Positions 15,982-25,815 of a stretch of 64,000 bases of DNA are shown piece by piece. Within the stretch, counting starts at the first letter, position 1. Each line of letters starts with the position of its first letter. The DNA lies in contig JANSXF010000021.1 of the NCBI GenBank assembly GCA_024743095.1, forward strand, positions 1 to 64,000, given 5' to 3'. The position numbers and the translations under genes are program-made. The notes under the pieces were generated by a model. The model was not told where the DNA came from. It saw only the letters and a list, made by a program, of their open reading frames with translations, and made no database searches. Origin of the DNA: Flavobacteriaceae bacterium (GTDB lineage: Bacteria > Bacteroidota > Bacteroidia > Flavobacteriales > Flavobacteriaceae).

Positions 15982-18900
15982 TTATCTATTTTCCAACCAA
16001 ACTCTTGCGTTCACAAAGGCTTGCAACCAAGGAGAAACGACATCTGTTCTATCTTTTGGATAGTGTGCCCAGTTCCAAGAGAAGGTGGAGCGTTCAATGT
16101 GCGGCATGGTCACCAAGTGCCTTCCAGTTTTATCGCAAAGCATGGCCGTGTTGTAATCGCTTCCATTAGGGTTGGCCGGGTAGCCCTGGTAGCCGTATTT
16201 GGCCACGATATTATATTGGTCCTCGGTATGTGGCAAACTAAATTTACCCTCACCGTGACTTATCCAAACGCCCAATGTGGTTCCGGCCATGTTGGAAAGC
16301 ATTACCGAATCGTTCTCCTGGATTTTTACCGAGGTAAAATTGCTCTCGTGTTTATGCGAATCGTTATAGGTCATTCTACCATGGGTGGCATGTTCCGGGT
16401 TAATAAGGTCCAATTCCATAAACAACTGACATCCGTTGCAAATCCCAACGGACAAAGTATCAGGTCTGGCAAAGAAATCTTTTAAAGCCTTGTTGGCTTT
16501 TTCATTGTATTTAAAAGCCCCAGCCCAACCTTTGGCACTTCCCAGAACATCGGAATTGGAGAAACCACCAACAGCACCTATAAATTGAATATCCTCCAAG
16601 GTTTCTCTACCCGTAATAAGGTCGGTCATGTGGACATCTTTCACATCAAAACCGGCCAAATACATGGCATTGGCCATTTCACGTTCGGAATTACTTCCCT
16701 TTTCGCGAAGGATGGCAGCTTTAGGTCGGGGGCTGAGCGGAGTTGAATCCACCGGGAGTTTCCCATCAAAATTTTCTGGGAAAACATACTGTAAGGGCTG
16801 CTCTTTGTAATTGTCGTAACGGTCCTTTGCCAAACCATTGGCGGTCTGTTTGTTGTCCAGTAGATAGGAGGTCTTAAACCACGCATCTCTTAAGGAGGCA
16901 ATGTTCAATCCGATTTCAATGCCCTTGTTTTTGATTTTCAAGGTGCTTTCTGATGATGGAACACCGATTTTGGCAAATTCAACACCCGCAGATTTCAATT
17001 CATTTTCCGCGGTGGCATCTTTGGCCTGGAATACAATGCCAATATTTTCAGAGAACAATAGTTTGATGATATCTTGTTCGCCTATGTCGGATAAATCCAG
17101 GTTGGCACCCAAATCATTGTCTGCAAAGCAAAGCTCCAAAAGTGTGGTGATCAAACCGCCTGAAGCCACATCATGACCTGCAAGTACTTTATTCTCTTTA
17201 ACAAGTTGTTGCAATGTGTTGAAAGCTGTCTTGAAGTAGCTAGCATCCAAAACAGAAGGAGCTTCATCACCAATGCCATTCAAAATTTGAGCAAAGGAAG
17301 AACCTCCCAATTTATGGTTGTCTTTGGACAGATTTATGTAGTAAATATCCCCGCCATCTTTCTGAAGAACAGGTTCCACCACTTGGTTGATGTTGCTACA
17401 GTTGCCTGCGGCAGAAACAATCACTGTGCCGGGTGACAATACATCACCATCCTTATATTTTTGTTTCATGGAAAGCGAATCCTTTCCGGTAGGCACATTA
17501 ATGCCCAAATCGATTACAAAGTCCGATAAAGATTCAACGGCTGAGTACAAACGAGCATCTTCGCCTTCGTTTCTACAGGGCCACATCCAATTGGCAGACA
17601 GCGATACGGATTTTAAGCCATCTTTTAATGGTGCCCAAACAATGTTGGTCAAGGATTCGGCAACACTGTTTCTACTTCCCGCCACAGGGTCTATCAAGGC
17701 TGATATGGGAGAGTGGCCAATGCTAGTGGCAATTCCTTCCCTTCCTTTAAAATCAAGTGCCATTACACCACAGTTGTTCAAAGGCAACTGTAATGGACCA
17801 GCACATTGTTGCTTTGCAACACGTCCGCCAACACATCGGTCCACTTTATTGGTCAACCAATCTTTACTGGCTACGGCCTCCAATTGAAGCACTTGCTCCA
17901 AATAGTCGTGGAAATGCTCCAAGGCGTAGGAGAGTGTAGGATATTTTTTCTGTGCCGTTTTATCGGCCATTATGGTTTTTGGAGAGCTTCCGAACATATC
18001 GGAAAGTTCAAGGTTCATAGGGGTTTCTCCAGTTTCTCCGGAGGTAAATTTAAAAGTATGGTCTCCTGTAACTTCACCCACATTGTACATGGGTGCACGT
18101 TCGCGGGCCGACACGCGGCTCAACAGGTCCAAATCTTTTTCACCGATTACAAGTCCCATACGTTCTTGCGATTCGTTTCCTATCAATTCCTTTTTGGAAA
18201 GTGTTGGGTCTCCAACCGGTAATTTGTCGGTATCGATGGTTCCTCCTGTTTCTTCTACCAATTCGGACAGACAGTTAAGGTGTCCGCCAGCTCCATGATC
18301 GTGAATCGAAACAATGGGGTTGTCATGACTTTCGAACAATCCGCGAACGGCGTTTGAAGCTCGTTTTTGCATTTCTGGGTTGGAACGCTGCACCGCATTC
18401 AACTCAATGGCAGAACTAAATTCCCCGGTATCTGCACTGGAAACGGCAGCTCCACCCATACCAATACGGTAATTGTCACCACCTAGAACAACTATTCTGT
18501 CTCCCTTGCTCGGCGTATCCTTTAAGGCCTGGTCAATTTTACCATATCCGATACCCCCGGCCATCATTATTACTTTATCGAACCCTAATTTGCGTGCTTC
18601 TTCCTCATGTTCAAATGTCAAAACAGAGCCAGCGATCAACGGTTGTCCAAATTTATTTCCAAAATCGGATGCCCCGTTGGATGCTTTGATAAGGATGTCC
18701 ATTGGCGTCTGGTACAACCAGTCTCTTTCTTTCATTCCTTTTTCCCAGGGACGGTTTTCCTCCAGTCTGGAATAGGAAGTCATGTAAACAGCGGTTCCAG
18801 CCAATGGCAAGGAACCTTTACCACCTGCCAAACGATCCCTTATCTCACCTCCAGAACCGGTAGCGGCCCCATTGAAAGGCTCCACAGTAGTTGGGAAGTT

Positions 18901-19647
18901 ATGGGTTTCCGCTTTTAGCGAAAGGACTGAATCAAACTCTTTTTCTTCGTAAAAATCAGGTTTGTCCGCACTTTTGGGTGCAAACTGAATTGCTTTTGGC
19001 CCTTTGATAAAGGCCACATTGTCCTTATATGCCGAAACAATATCGTTTGGATGGGCTTCGGATGTCTTCTTTATCAATTTGAATAGGGAAGAGGGCTTTT
19101 CTTCTTGATCGATGACGAAGGTTCCGTTGAAAATTTTGTGCCTGCAGTGTTCGGAATTCACTTGACTGAACCCGAATACTTCGGAATCTGTCAACTTGCG
19201 TCCCAATTTACTGGCAAGGCCTTCGAGATAAGCTACTTCTTCTTCGCTCAATGCCAATCCTTCTTTTTCATTGTAAGAAGCAATATCATCGATATCCTTA
19301 ATGGCTTGTGGAACAATATCGATGGTGAAAATATCCTGCCCAAGTGATTTGTATTTCTGGGAAAGCATAGGGTCAAAATCGCTAAAATCTTCTTTGACAG
19401 CGTGGAACTCTTCAATACGAACAATTCCTTTAATGCCCATATTCTGGGTGATTTCTGTGGCGTTCGTACTCCAAGGAGTGATCATTGCGGCACGTGGCCC
19501 AACAAAAAAGGCGTCGAGAGACGCCGCTTGAATCTTAGGTTGGTCGCCAAACAACCATGTCAGTTTATTACTATCTTCCTGAGCGATTTCCTGAGTGGTT
19601 TGGACGGCAAAAACCTTGGTAGCCTTGTCCCCAAAAAAATGGATCAT
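15982..19647 (-). CDS. purL: Phosphoribosylformylglycinamidine synthase, single-chain
   Basis: 1221 aa, the long form with glutaminase fused at the C-terminus. Residues about 160-330 contain SEVFGFSQVNSEHCRHKIFNG and KAETHNFPTTVEPFNGAATG of the ATP-binding FGAM synthase domain. The C-terminal class I amidotransferase (about 960-1221) has SVGICNGCQL with the nucleophile Cys and late His residues. It converts FGAR, ATP and glutamine to FGAM, the fourth step of purine synthesis in the cytoplasm. A TATTTTTG -7 box lies 33 bases before the ATG. Confidence 0.98.
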   Translation of the reverse strand: MIHFFGDKATKVFAVQTTQEIAQEDSNKLTWLFGDQPKIQAASLDAFFVGPRAAMITPWSTNATEITQNMGIKGIVRIEEFHAVKEDFSDFDPMLSQKYKSLGQDIFTIDIVPQAIKDIDDIASYNEKEGLALSEEEVAYLEGLASKLGRKLTDSEVFGFSQVNSEHCRHKIFNGTFVIDQEEKPSSLFKLIKKTSEAHPNDIVSAYKDNVAFIKGPKAIQFAPKSADKPDFYEEKEFDSVLSLKAETHNFPTTVEPFNGAATGSGGEIRDRLAGGKGSLPLAGTAVYMTSYSRLEENRPWEKGMKERDWLYQTPMDILIKASNGASDFGNKFGQPLIAGSVLTFEHEEEARKLGFDKVIMMAGGIGYGKIDQALKDTPSKGDRIVVLGGDNYRIGMGGAAVSSADTGEFSSAIELNAVQRSNPEMQKRASNAVRGLFESHDNPIVSIHDHGAGGHLNCLSELVEETGGTIDTDKLPVGDPTLSKKELIGNESQERMGLVIGEKDLDLLSRVSARERAPMYNVGEVTGDHTFKFTSGETGETPMNLELSDMFGSSPKTIMADKTAQKKYPTLSYALEHFHDYLEQVLQLEAVASKDWLTNKVDRCVGGRVAKQQCAGPLQLPLNNCGVMALDFKGREGIATSIGHSPISALIDPVAGSRNSVAESLTNIVWAPLKDGLKSVSLSANWMWPCRNEGEDARLYSAVESLSDFVIDLGINVPTGKDSLSMKQKYKDGDVLSPGTVIVSAAGNCSNINQVVEPVLQKDGGDIYYINLSKDNHKLGGSSFAQILNGIGDEAPSVLDASYFKTAFNTLQQLVKENKVLAGHDVASGGLITTLLELCFADNDLGANLDLSDIGEQDIIKLLFSENIGIVFQAKDATAENELKSAGVEFAKIGVPSSESTLKIKNKGIEIGLNIASLRDAWFKTSYLLDNKQTANGLAKDRYDNYKEQPLQYVFPENFDGKLPVDSTPLSPRPKAAILREKGSNSEREMANAMYLAGFDVKDVHMTDLITGRETLEDIQFIGAVGGFSNSDVLGSAKGWAGAFKYNEKANKALKDFFARPDTLSVGICNGCQLFMELDLINPEHATHGRMTYNDSHKHESNFTSVKIQENDSVMLSNMAGTTLGVWISHGEGKFSLPHTEDQYNIVAKYGYQGYPANPNGSDYNTAMLCDKTGRHLVTMPHIERSTFSWNWAHYPKDRTDVVSPWLQAFVNARVWLENR

Positions 19648-19679
19648 ACAGTCTGTGCGTTGAACGGTTTAAGAAAGTG

Positions 19680-19687
19680 CAAAAATA
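19680..19687 (-). promoter_or_regulatory. purL promoter, -7 box
   Basis: On the minus strand it reads TATTTTTG, matching TAnnTTTG, 33 bases before the purL ATG. No clear TTG is found at the -33 spacing, so the call rests on the -7 box alone. Confidence 0.5.
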
Positions 19688-19883
19688 CGATTTTGCTCCG
19701 TAATTCATCCTACTATAGAGCTGTTTTGTTAACGAAGTGTTGTTGATAGCATGGTTGTTTGAAAATTTAACGATATAATTTTTATCAATTCGCTAAAAGT
19801 CGAGCACAATGGTATGTGAAACTAAATCGATTAAAGTTGTTTTCTTATCTTAGAAGAAATATAGCTAACTCAAAACCAACCTT

Positions 19884-21476
19884 ATGAAAATTACCAAAAT
19901 CCTGTTCTTTGGGATGATGCTGTTTGCTGGTGTTGCCACTTCAACAGCACAAAAAAAGTACTCCAAAAGTCAAGTCAAAAAATTCAAGTCCGAGGTCGAA
20001 GCCCTAGTGGAAGCCAATAAAAAGCAGACGCAGGTTATGGTGGATAAAATCTTCAGTTTTGCGGAACTTGGTTTTCAAGAAGAGGAGAGTTCAAAATACC
20101 TCATCGGTATTTTGGAAGAAAATGGCTTTACCATAGAGCATTCCATTTCCAATATTCCAACTGCATGGTTTGCTACATGGAGCAACGGTGATGGACCTGT
20201 CATTGCCTTGGGCAGTGATGTGGATTGTATCCCGAAAGCATCCCAAACACCAGGGGTGGCCTATCATAAACCTTTGGTGGTAGGGGCACCTGGACATGGT
20301 GAAGGGCACAATGCTGGTATTCCTTTGAACATTACCTCTGCGCTGGCCGTTAAAGAGGTGATGGAGAAAGAGGAAATAGGAGGCACTTTGATCTTATGGC
20401 CCGGAATTGCCGAGGAATTGGTGGCCGCGAAAGCATGGTATGTCCGCGATGGTCTTTTTGATGATATTGATATGTGTATTTTCACCCATGTGAGCAGCAA
20501 TTTGAGTGTTTCATGGGGACCCACCCGAGGAACTGGATTGATTTCTGTTGAATATATGTTCGAAGGTGAAGCGGCACATTCCGCAGGTGCTCCTTGGAGA
20601 GGTCGTAGCGCATTGGATGCCGCAGAGCTAATGAATGTGGGATGGAACTATAAAAGGGAACATTTGCACCCATTGAAGCGCTCCCATTCCATTTTCACGG
20701 ATGCCGGTGACCAACCTAATGTAGTGCCTTCCAAAGCTGGAATATGGTATTATTTTAGGGATATTACTTATGATGGAATCATGGAAATGTATGCCGAGGC
20801 GAACGATATTGCCAAGGGCGCGGCCATGATGACGGGTACCACCATGACATCACGAGTATTGGGCACGGCATGGCCAAGACACTATAACAAAGTTATTGCC
20901 GAAACCATGTACGAAAATATTAAGAGTGTAGGGTTGCCTACTTGGACCGAAGCTGACCAAGAACTTGCGAAAGCCGTACAGACCGAAGTGAAGTCCAGGG
21001 AAATTGAAGGACTTCCGACCGAACTATCCGAACTGGGACTTCCGGTATTGGAGCCTGTTAGCGGAGGATCTGACGATATTGGTGATATTTCTTGGAAAGT
21101 ACCCACGGTTACCATGCGTTTTCCGTCGAACATTCCTGGACTACCTGGTCACCATTGGGCCAATGCGATCGCGATGGCAACGCCGATTGCCCACAAAGGG
21201 GCAACTGCAGGGGCCAAGGCAGAGGCTATGACCATTATGGATTTCTTGTTGAAGCCAGAGTTGTTGACCCAAGCATGGGATTATTTTAACAATGAGCAGA
21301 CCAAGGAGACCAAATATGAACCGATGATCTCTGCAGATGATATGCCGCCGACCTTCTTGAACAAGGACAAGCAAGATATGTTTCGACCCGCATTGGAAGA
21401 GTTCTACTACGATGAAACCAAATACGATAGCTATTTGGAGCAGTTGGGGGTAGAATATCCTACGGTGAAAGAATAG
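19884..21476 (+). CDS. Secreted M20-family amidohydrolase (AbgB-like)
   Basis: 530 aa. A signal peptide ends near residue 22 (ATSTAQ). The body matches the amidohydrolase/p-aminobenzoyl-glutamate hydrolase branch of M20 peptidases: SDVDCIPKASQTPGVAYH supplies the first metal Asp region, GAPGHGEGHNAGIPLN the next His, and PGIAEELVAAKAW the catalytic Glu. A dimerisation domain follows, and the final metal site is in the GLPGHHWANAIAMATPIAHKG segment (quoted here in part, up to AHKG). It hydrolyses an N-acyl amino acid or dipeptide-like amide in the periplasm; the substrate is unknown. It is divergent from purL and followed by a strong terminator. Confidence 0.9.
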   Translation: MKITKILFFGMMLFAGVATSTAQKKYSKSQVKKFKSEVEALVEANKKQTQVMVDKIFSFAELGFQEEESSKYLIGILEENGFTIEHSISNIPTAWFATWSNGDGPVIALGSDVDCIPKASQTPGVAYHKPLVVGAPGHGEGHNAGIPLNITSALAVKEVMEKEEIGGTLILWPGIAEELVAAKAWYVRDGLFDDIDMCIFTHVSSNLSVSWGPTRGTGLISVEYMFEGEAAHSAGAPWRGRSALDAAELMNVGWNYKREHLHPLKRSHSIFTDAGDQPNVVPSKAGIWYYFRDITYDGIMEMYAEANDIAKGAAMMTGTTMTSRVLGTAWPRHYNKVIAETMYENIKSVGLPTWTEADQELAKAVQTEVKSREIEGLPTELSELGLPVLEPVSGGSDDIGDISWKVPTVTMRFPSNIPGLPGHHWANAIAMATPIAHKGATAGAKAEAMTIMDFLLKPELLTQAWDYFNNEQTKETKYEPMISADDMPPTFLNKDKQDMFRPALEEFYYDETKYDSYLEQLGVEYPTVKE

Positions 21477-21484
21477 AAAAATTT

Positions 21485-21537
21485 ATCCGGACAAGTTTGA
21501 ATAGATAAAGTTCAAAACCTGTCCGGATTTATTTTTT
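21485..21537. terminator. Bidirectional terminator between convergent genes
   Basis: Arms starting ATCCGGACAAGTTTGAA (21485-21501) and ending CCTGTCCGGAT (to 21528) form a long imperfect stem, followed by a T-rich run on the plus strand. It lies between the M20 amidohydrolase and the convergent AraC regulator. Confidence 0.8.
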
Positions 21538-22438
21538 AATTGAACGAGGCCCTGAAAGCCATGGGGGATAGGTTGGTCTTTGTTTTGAAAAGTTTGCTGA
21601 AGGATTGTGAATGCTCAAACCCTAAAGTATAGGCTATCTCACCTATAGAAAGTTGTGTGGTGGATAATTTCTCTTTAGCTATATCAATAAGCTTTTCGTG
21701 TATGTGCTGTTGGGTACTCAAACCTGTCAACATTTTGAGCAAACTGCTGAGGTAATTGGATGAAACATGTAAACTGTCAGCTATAAATTGGACGGACGGA
21801 ACTCCTTTGTTGATGACATCTTCTCCATTGAAATAGAGGTTGAGAAGATGCTCCAGCCTAACCAAAATCTCGTGGTTATTGATTTTTCTGGTAATGAATT
21901 GTCTTTGATAGTATCTTTCTGCATAATTAAGCAATAATTCGAGTTGGGTGATAATAATGTTTTGACTGAACTTGTCCATATTGGACCTATACTCATGTTG
22001 AATGTTGAGTAAAATGTCGATAATGGTACGTTCTTCTTTGTCCGATAGAAATAAGGCTTCGTTTATGGCATACCCGAAAAACTCATAGTTTTTAATGGTC
22101 TTGGCCAAGGGGGTGTTCCACAAAAAATCGGGGTGGATAAGCAATAGCCAACCTGAAGGCTTTTTCTCTGTCGGTAACATTTCAAACTGCAGAACCTGCC
22201 TTGGTCCTATAAAAGATAGCAGCCCTTCATCAAAATCAAACTCCTGCTGACCGTATCTCACTTTGGCCTGTATATCGCGTTTTAAACCAATGCTGTAAAA
22301 GCTTTGCATCCATGTAATTTGACTTTCTATGGTTTGGTAATCAACCTGTCCATAGTCTATTAGGCTAATCAGAGGATGCTCTGGATTTGGTAGTGCACAA
22401 AACTTATGGAACTCGCTCAAGGTTTGAAATGTATTCAT
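21536..22438 (-). CDS. AraC-family transcriptional regulator
   Basis: 300 aa from the ATG at 22438; an in-frame TTG lies two codons earlier. The N-terminal ligand-sensing region has no sure match. The C-terminal double helix-turn-helix (about 205-300) has SVQFIADSLHVSSNYLSSLL and LSIGEIAYTLGFEHSQSFSK, followed by FKTKTNLSPMAFR, a classic AraC signature. It lies 53 bases after the SDR gene on the same strand. In Flavobacteriia such an AraC/SDR neighbourhood is common and the regulator may control the oxidoreductase, an inference. Confidence 0.9.
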   Translation of the reverse strand: MNTFQTLSEFHKFCALPNPEHPLISLIDYGQVDYQTIESQITWMQSFYSIGLKRDIQAKVRYGQQEFDFDEGLLSFIGPRQVLQFEMLPTEKKPSGWLLLIHPDFLWNTPLAKTIKNYEFFGYAINEALFLSDKEERTIIDILLNIQHEYRSNMDKFSQNIIITQLELLLNYAERYYQRQFITRKINNHEILVRLEHLLNLYFNGEDVINKGVPSVQFIADSLHVSSNYLSSLLKMLTGLSTQQHIHEKLIDIAKEKLSTTQLSIGEIAYTLGFEHSQSFSKLFKTKTNLSPMAFRASFN

Positions 22439-22491
22439 CTTCAATGCTAATTTAAGGGCAAGGCAGGACCTTGCCCATTTTAAATTACAAA

Positions 22492-23334
22492 CTAGTTTTT
22501 AAAATCGGTAGAATAGCTCAACTCTTTATTGACTTTCAGTGCATCTGCCAAGGTTTTCAACTTTTCATTTGCCAAGCCATAGGCATCGCTGCCTAAAAAC
22601 AAGTGTAAAGCTGGTTCTTCACTTTCTGCCATGGTTATAAGTGCTTCCGCAGCTTTTGCGGGGTCTCCAAGTTGGTTTCCGGTAATCTCTTCTTTGTGCA
22701 TACGCTCAGATTCACGAGCTTGGGCATAAAGGGCCATACGGTTACGAGCCAGTTTTAATGAATCGTCAGAAAGAAATCCAGTTCTAAAATAACCGGGATA
22801 TACCAAGGTTGTTTTGATTCCGAAAGGGCTTGCCTCCACCGATAAAGCCTCCGTAAGACCTACAACTGCAAATTTGGTTGCGCAATAGATACCAAAACCA
22901 GGAAAATTTCCGACGATACCTGCAACGGATGCAATATTGAAAACATGTCCTGATTGTTGAGACCTGAGTTGTGGCATGGATTTGCGGATAACATTTAAAA
23001 GACCAAATACATTTACATCGAAATTTTGTCGTGCCTCCTCATCTGAAATTTCTTCCAGTGTGCCATTCTGTCCATAGCCTGCATTGTTTACAATGACATC
23101 AAGCCGGCCAAAAGTTTCAATTGCTTTGGAAATACCTGTATCCACACTTTCCTCGTTCATAAGGTCCATTTGAATGGGAAGGAATTTTTGCGAACTGCCG
23201 ACAGCCTCGCTAAGGTTTGTTAAACTTCTAGAGGTCGCTGCAACCGAATAGCCTTGGTCTAATAATGTTTTCACCAAAACAAGTCCTAGCCCTTTTGATG
23301 CACCAGTGACTAACCATACTTTTTTTGTGTCCAT
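22492..23334 (-). CDS. SDR-family oxidoreductase
   Basis: 280 aa from the ATG at 23334 (MDTKKVWLVTGASKGLG). The frame could begin at a GTG 11 codons upstream, but the extra residues are polar and not typical. A classical short-chain dehydrogenase: TGASKGLG cofactor motif near residue 10, VNNAG near 85, catalytic Ser in NIASVAG, and YCATKFA (Tyr/Lys) near 150. It is an NAD(P)-dependent reductase of unknown substrate. It is upstream of the AraC regulator. Confidence 0.92.
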   Translation of the reverse strand: MDTKKVWLVTGASKGLGLVLVKTLLDQGYSVAATSRSLTNLSEAVGSSQKFLPIQMDLMNEESVDTGISKAIETFGRLDVIVNNAGYGQNGTLEEISDEEARQNFDVNVFGLLNVIRKSMPQLRSQQSGHVFNIASVAGIVGNFPGFGIYCATKFAVVGLTEALSVEASPFGIKTTLVYPGYFRTGFLSDDSLKLARNRMALYAQARESERMHKEEITGNQLGDPAKAAEALITMAESEEPALHLFLGSDAYGLANEKLKTLADALKVNKELSYSTDFKN

Positions 23335-23456
23335 TTTCTTGGAATTTTTGTTGTTATGAATTGACACGGCAAAGTTGCCCTTAGTATAGGGAAGGGATGT
23401 AGCCCAATCTATGAATGTTGTAGTCTAAATCTGGTTGGGATATAAGAAGTAAACTT

Positions 23457-24671
23457 TTATTTTCTTTTTAGTAGCGCCATATAGAAGCCGTCAAACCCTG
23501 TTTCAGAGGCAAAAACATTTCTTTCCCTGACAAATTCAAACGCTTTCCCATTCTCGGATGCCAAAAAGTTTTTGACCTGTTCTGTATTTTCTTGTGGAAG
23601 AATGGAGCAGGTGGCATAGACCATTTGCCCGCCTTTTTTGACCATTTTACTATAATTCTGAAGGATATCTTGCTGGACTCCCATAATTCGGTCCACAAAC
23701 TCAGGCTCTAGTTTCCATTTGGAATCGGGGTTTCTTTTGATTACGCCCAAACCAGAGCAAGGTGCATCCAACAAAACCCTATCGGCACTGTTATGAAGCT
23801 TTTTGATGACTTTGTTGGAGTCGATTACCCGGGTTTCCACATTATGCACGCCGTTTCTTCTGGCTCGCTTTTTGAGTTTTTTCAATTTACTCTCATAAAT
23901 ATCCAAAGCGATCAATTGCCCTTTGTTCTGCATTTGCGAAGCTAGGTGAAGGGATTTTCCTCCCGCACCGGCGCAGGCATCCACCACACGTTGTCCAGGT
24001 TCAACTTCTAAAAAAGGCGCTACCAATTGCGAAGAGGCATCTTGTACTTCAAAAAGCCCGTCTTTGAACGCTTGTGTTACGAACACATTCTGGCGTTCCA
24101 CTAGTCTTAGGGCATCGGGGTAGCCTTCAATAAATTCTGTAGCAATGTCCTCCTTGGCTAAAAAGGATTTTAACTGTGGCTTAGGGACCTTTAATGTATT
24201 GGTACGAAGAATTACATCAGCTTGTTGATTTTGGGCAGCCAGCTCTTTGGTCCAAAGTTCCGTTCCTAACGATTTTTCCCCGAGTTCATCCATCCAATCC
24301 GGCACGGATTCCCGAATTTTTCGAATTTTGGAAAGTTCATCGAATCTACCTTTAATACGACGTTCAGGTGTGCCTTCCAATTGTTTCCAATCAGGTATTC
24401 GAATACCACGAAGTACGCACCAAACACCAAAGAGGCGGAATAAATGTTCCCGGCTATACGGTTCGTGCACTTCTGCAATTTCGGAGTAAAGGCGTTTCCA
24501 TCGAACAATATCGTATGTGGTCTCGGCGATAAAGCCACGGTCCCGAGAGCCCCAGCGCTTATCGTAGCGCAATACTTTTTCTATCACTTTATCGGCATAT
24601 TCCCCTTCGTTAAAGATCATGTGAAGGGCATCAATCACGGCAAATACCAAGTTCCTGTGTAAACGCATCAT
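23457..24671 (-). CDS. RsmB/NOP-family rRNA cytosine-5 methyltransferase
   Basis: 404 aa. An N-terminal NusB-like RNA-binding region (about 1-130; GSRDRGFIAETTYDIVRWK) precedes a Rossmann methyltransferase domain. VVDACAGAGGKSLHLAS binds S-adenosylmethionine. The two conserved Cys residues of m5C enzymes are seen in LLDAPCSGLGVIKRNPD and VYATCSILPQENTEQV. It methylates a cytosine in RNA, probably 16S rRNA. Two ATG codons are adjacent at the start. It is divergent from the YCF48-like lipoprotein. Confidence 0.93.
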   Translation of the reverse strand: MMRLHRNLVFAVIDALHMIFNEGEYADKVIEKVLRYDKRWGSRDRGFIAETTYDIVRWKRLYSEIAEVHEPYSREHLFRLFGVWCVLRGIRIPDWKQLEGTPERRIKGRFDELSKIRKIRESVPDWMDELGEKSLGTELWTKELAAQNQQADVILRTNTLKVPKPQLKSFLAKEDIATEFIEGYPDALRLVERQNVFVTQAFKDGLFEVQDASSQLVAPFLEVEPGQRVVDACAGAGGKSLHLASQMQNKGQLIALDIYESKLKKLKKRARRNGVHNVETRVIDSNKVIKKLHNSADRVLLDAPCSGLGVIKRNPDSKWKLEPEFVDRIMGVQQDILQNYSKMVKKGGQMVYATCSILPQENTEQVKNFLASENGKAFEFVRERNVFASETGFDGFYMALLKRK

Positions 24672-24682
24672 ATAAAATAAGG

Positions 24683-24712
24683 TTGCAAAGGTATGATTTC
24701 TCCGTACTTTTG
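24683..24712 (+). promoter_or_regulatory. Promoter of the YCF48-like lipoprotein
   Basis: TTG (24683-24685), a 19-base spacer and TACTTTTG (24705-24712) match the Bacteroidota -33/-7 consensus. Transcription should begin near 24718, which rules out the longer reading-frame start at 24683 and fixes the ATG at 24728. Confidence 0.75.
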
Positions 24713-24727
24713 AAGAAAATAAATACG

Positions 24728-25759
24728 ATGAGGTCGATTCTTACCCTTTTAACTATTTTGGTTTTAGCGTCTTGTTCCCAAGAACCTAAAAAGCAACCGT
24801 TTCAATCTGTAGATGCAACCCCGGTTTATGAAGATTCGGTAAGTATACGTGCCATCACATTTTTGGATGGCAGAACATTGGCATTTGCCGGGAGTAATGG
24901 AAAATATGGAACGGTCGATGTGAATTCCGGGAAGGTTAGAACCAGTACCAAATATCATGATTCTATCGCGCCAAACTTTAGGGCTGTGGGCGGAACTACT
25001 GAAGATTTTTTTATGCTTTCCGTCGAAAGCCCTGCATTATTGTACAAAACCGGGGACAATGGACAAATGGAATTGGTTTATACCGAAGAGGGGGAAGGTG
25101 TTTTTTATGACAGTCTTGCCTTTTGGAACGATACCGAAGGTATTGCCGTGGGCGATACGGTAGATGGCTGTCTTTCTATCATAATTACAAGAGATGGGGG
25201 CGTTACTTGGACCAAATTGGCGTGTTCGAAACTTCCTGATGGAATCCAGGGCGAAGGTGCCTTCGCCGCAAGTAACAGTAATATTGCCGTACAGGGAAAT
25301 AAAGTTTGGATAGGTACCACGGAGGGAAGGATTTATTTTTCTGAGGATAAGGGTATAAACTGGGAAATAAAGGAAACGCCGATAATTTCGGGCGAACCGA
25401 CCCAAGGCATCTATTCCATGGATTTTTATGATGAAATGAATGGTGTTGCCATAGGGGGCGACTATACAGCGCCAGAGTCTAACAAGGGCAATAAAATAAA
25501 AACGGTCGATGGGGGGAAAACATGGCAATTGATTGCCGATGGCCATGAACCTGGGTATAAAAGTTGTGTGCAGTTTGTTCCCAATTCAGGTGGCGAAGCA
25601 TTAGTGGCGGTCGGATTTACAGGAATTTCCTATTCTTTCGATAGGGGTGAGAGTTGGAAAGCGTTGAGCGAGGAACCCTTCTTTACCGTTCGCTTTTTAA
25701 ATGATTCGACTGCGTTTGCCGCGGGTAATAAGCGGATAGCTAAGTTGGATTTTAAATAA
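24728..25759 (+). CDS. YCF48-like beta-propeller lipoprotein
   Basis: 343 aa. A lipoprotein signal ends in the lipobox LVLASC near residue 15. The rest is a beta propeller with blades of the BNR/YCF48 kind, seen as DGGVTWTKL, EDKGINWEIK, DGGKTWQLI and DRGESWKAL (S/D-x-D-x-G-x-x-W repeats). Such proteins are often annotated as oxidoreductases in Flavobacteriia, but no redox site is visible. It is likely anchored in the outer or inner membrane facing the periplasm. The start is set by the promoter immediately upstream. Confidence 0.85.
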   Translation: MRSILTLLTILVLASCSQEPKKQPFQSVDATPVYEDSVSIRAITFLDGRTLAFAGSNGKYGTVDVNSGKVRTSTKYHDSIAPNFRAVGGTTEDFFMLSVESPALLYKTGDNGQMELVYTEEGEGVFYDSLAFWNDTEGIAVGDTVDGCLSIIITRDGGVTWTKLACSKLPDGIQGEGAFAASNSNIAVQGNKVWIGTTEGRIYFSEDKGINWEIKETPIISGEPTQGIYSMDFYDEMNGVAIGGDYTAPESNKGNKIKTVDGGKTWQLIADGHEPGYKSCVQFVPNSGGEALVAVGFTGISYSFDRGESWKALSEEPFFTVRFLNDSTAFAAGNKRIAKLDFK

Positions 25760-25761
25760 TA

Positions 25762-25786
25762 AAAGCGGCGATAATCTCGCCGCTTT
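25762..25786. terminator. Terminator between convergent genes
   Basis: Perfect 10-base arms AAAGCGGCGA (25762-25771) and TCGCCGCTTT (25777-25786) around the loop TAATC. It lies between the YCF48-like gene and the convergent DUF6515-like gene and is symmetrical enough to act both ways. Confidence 0.8.
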
Positions 25787-25815
25787 CAAACTAACTAAAA
25801 CAAATCAATCAAAAA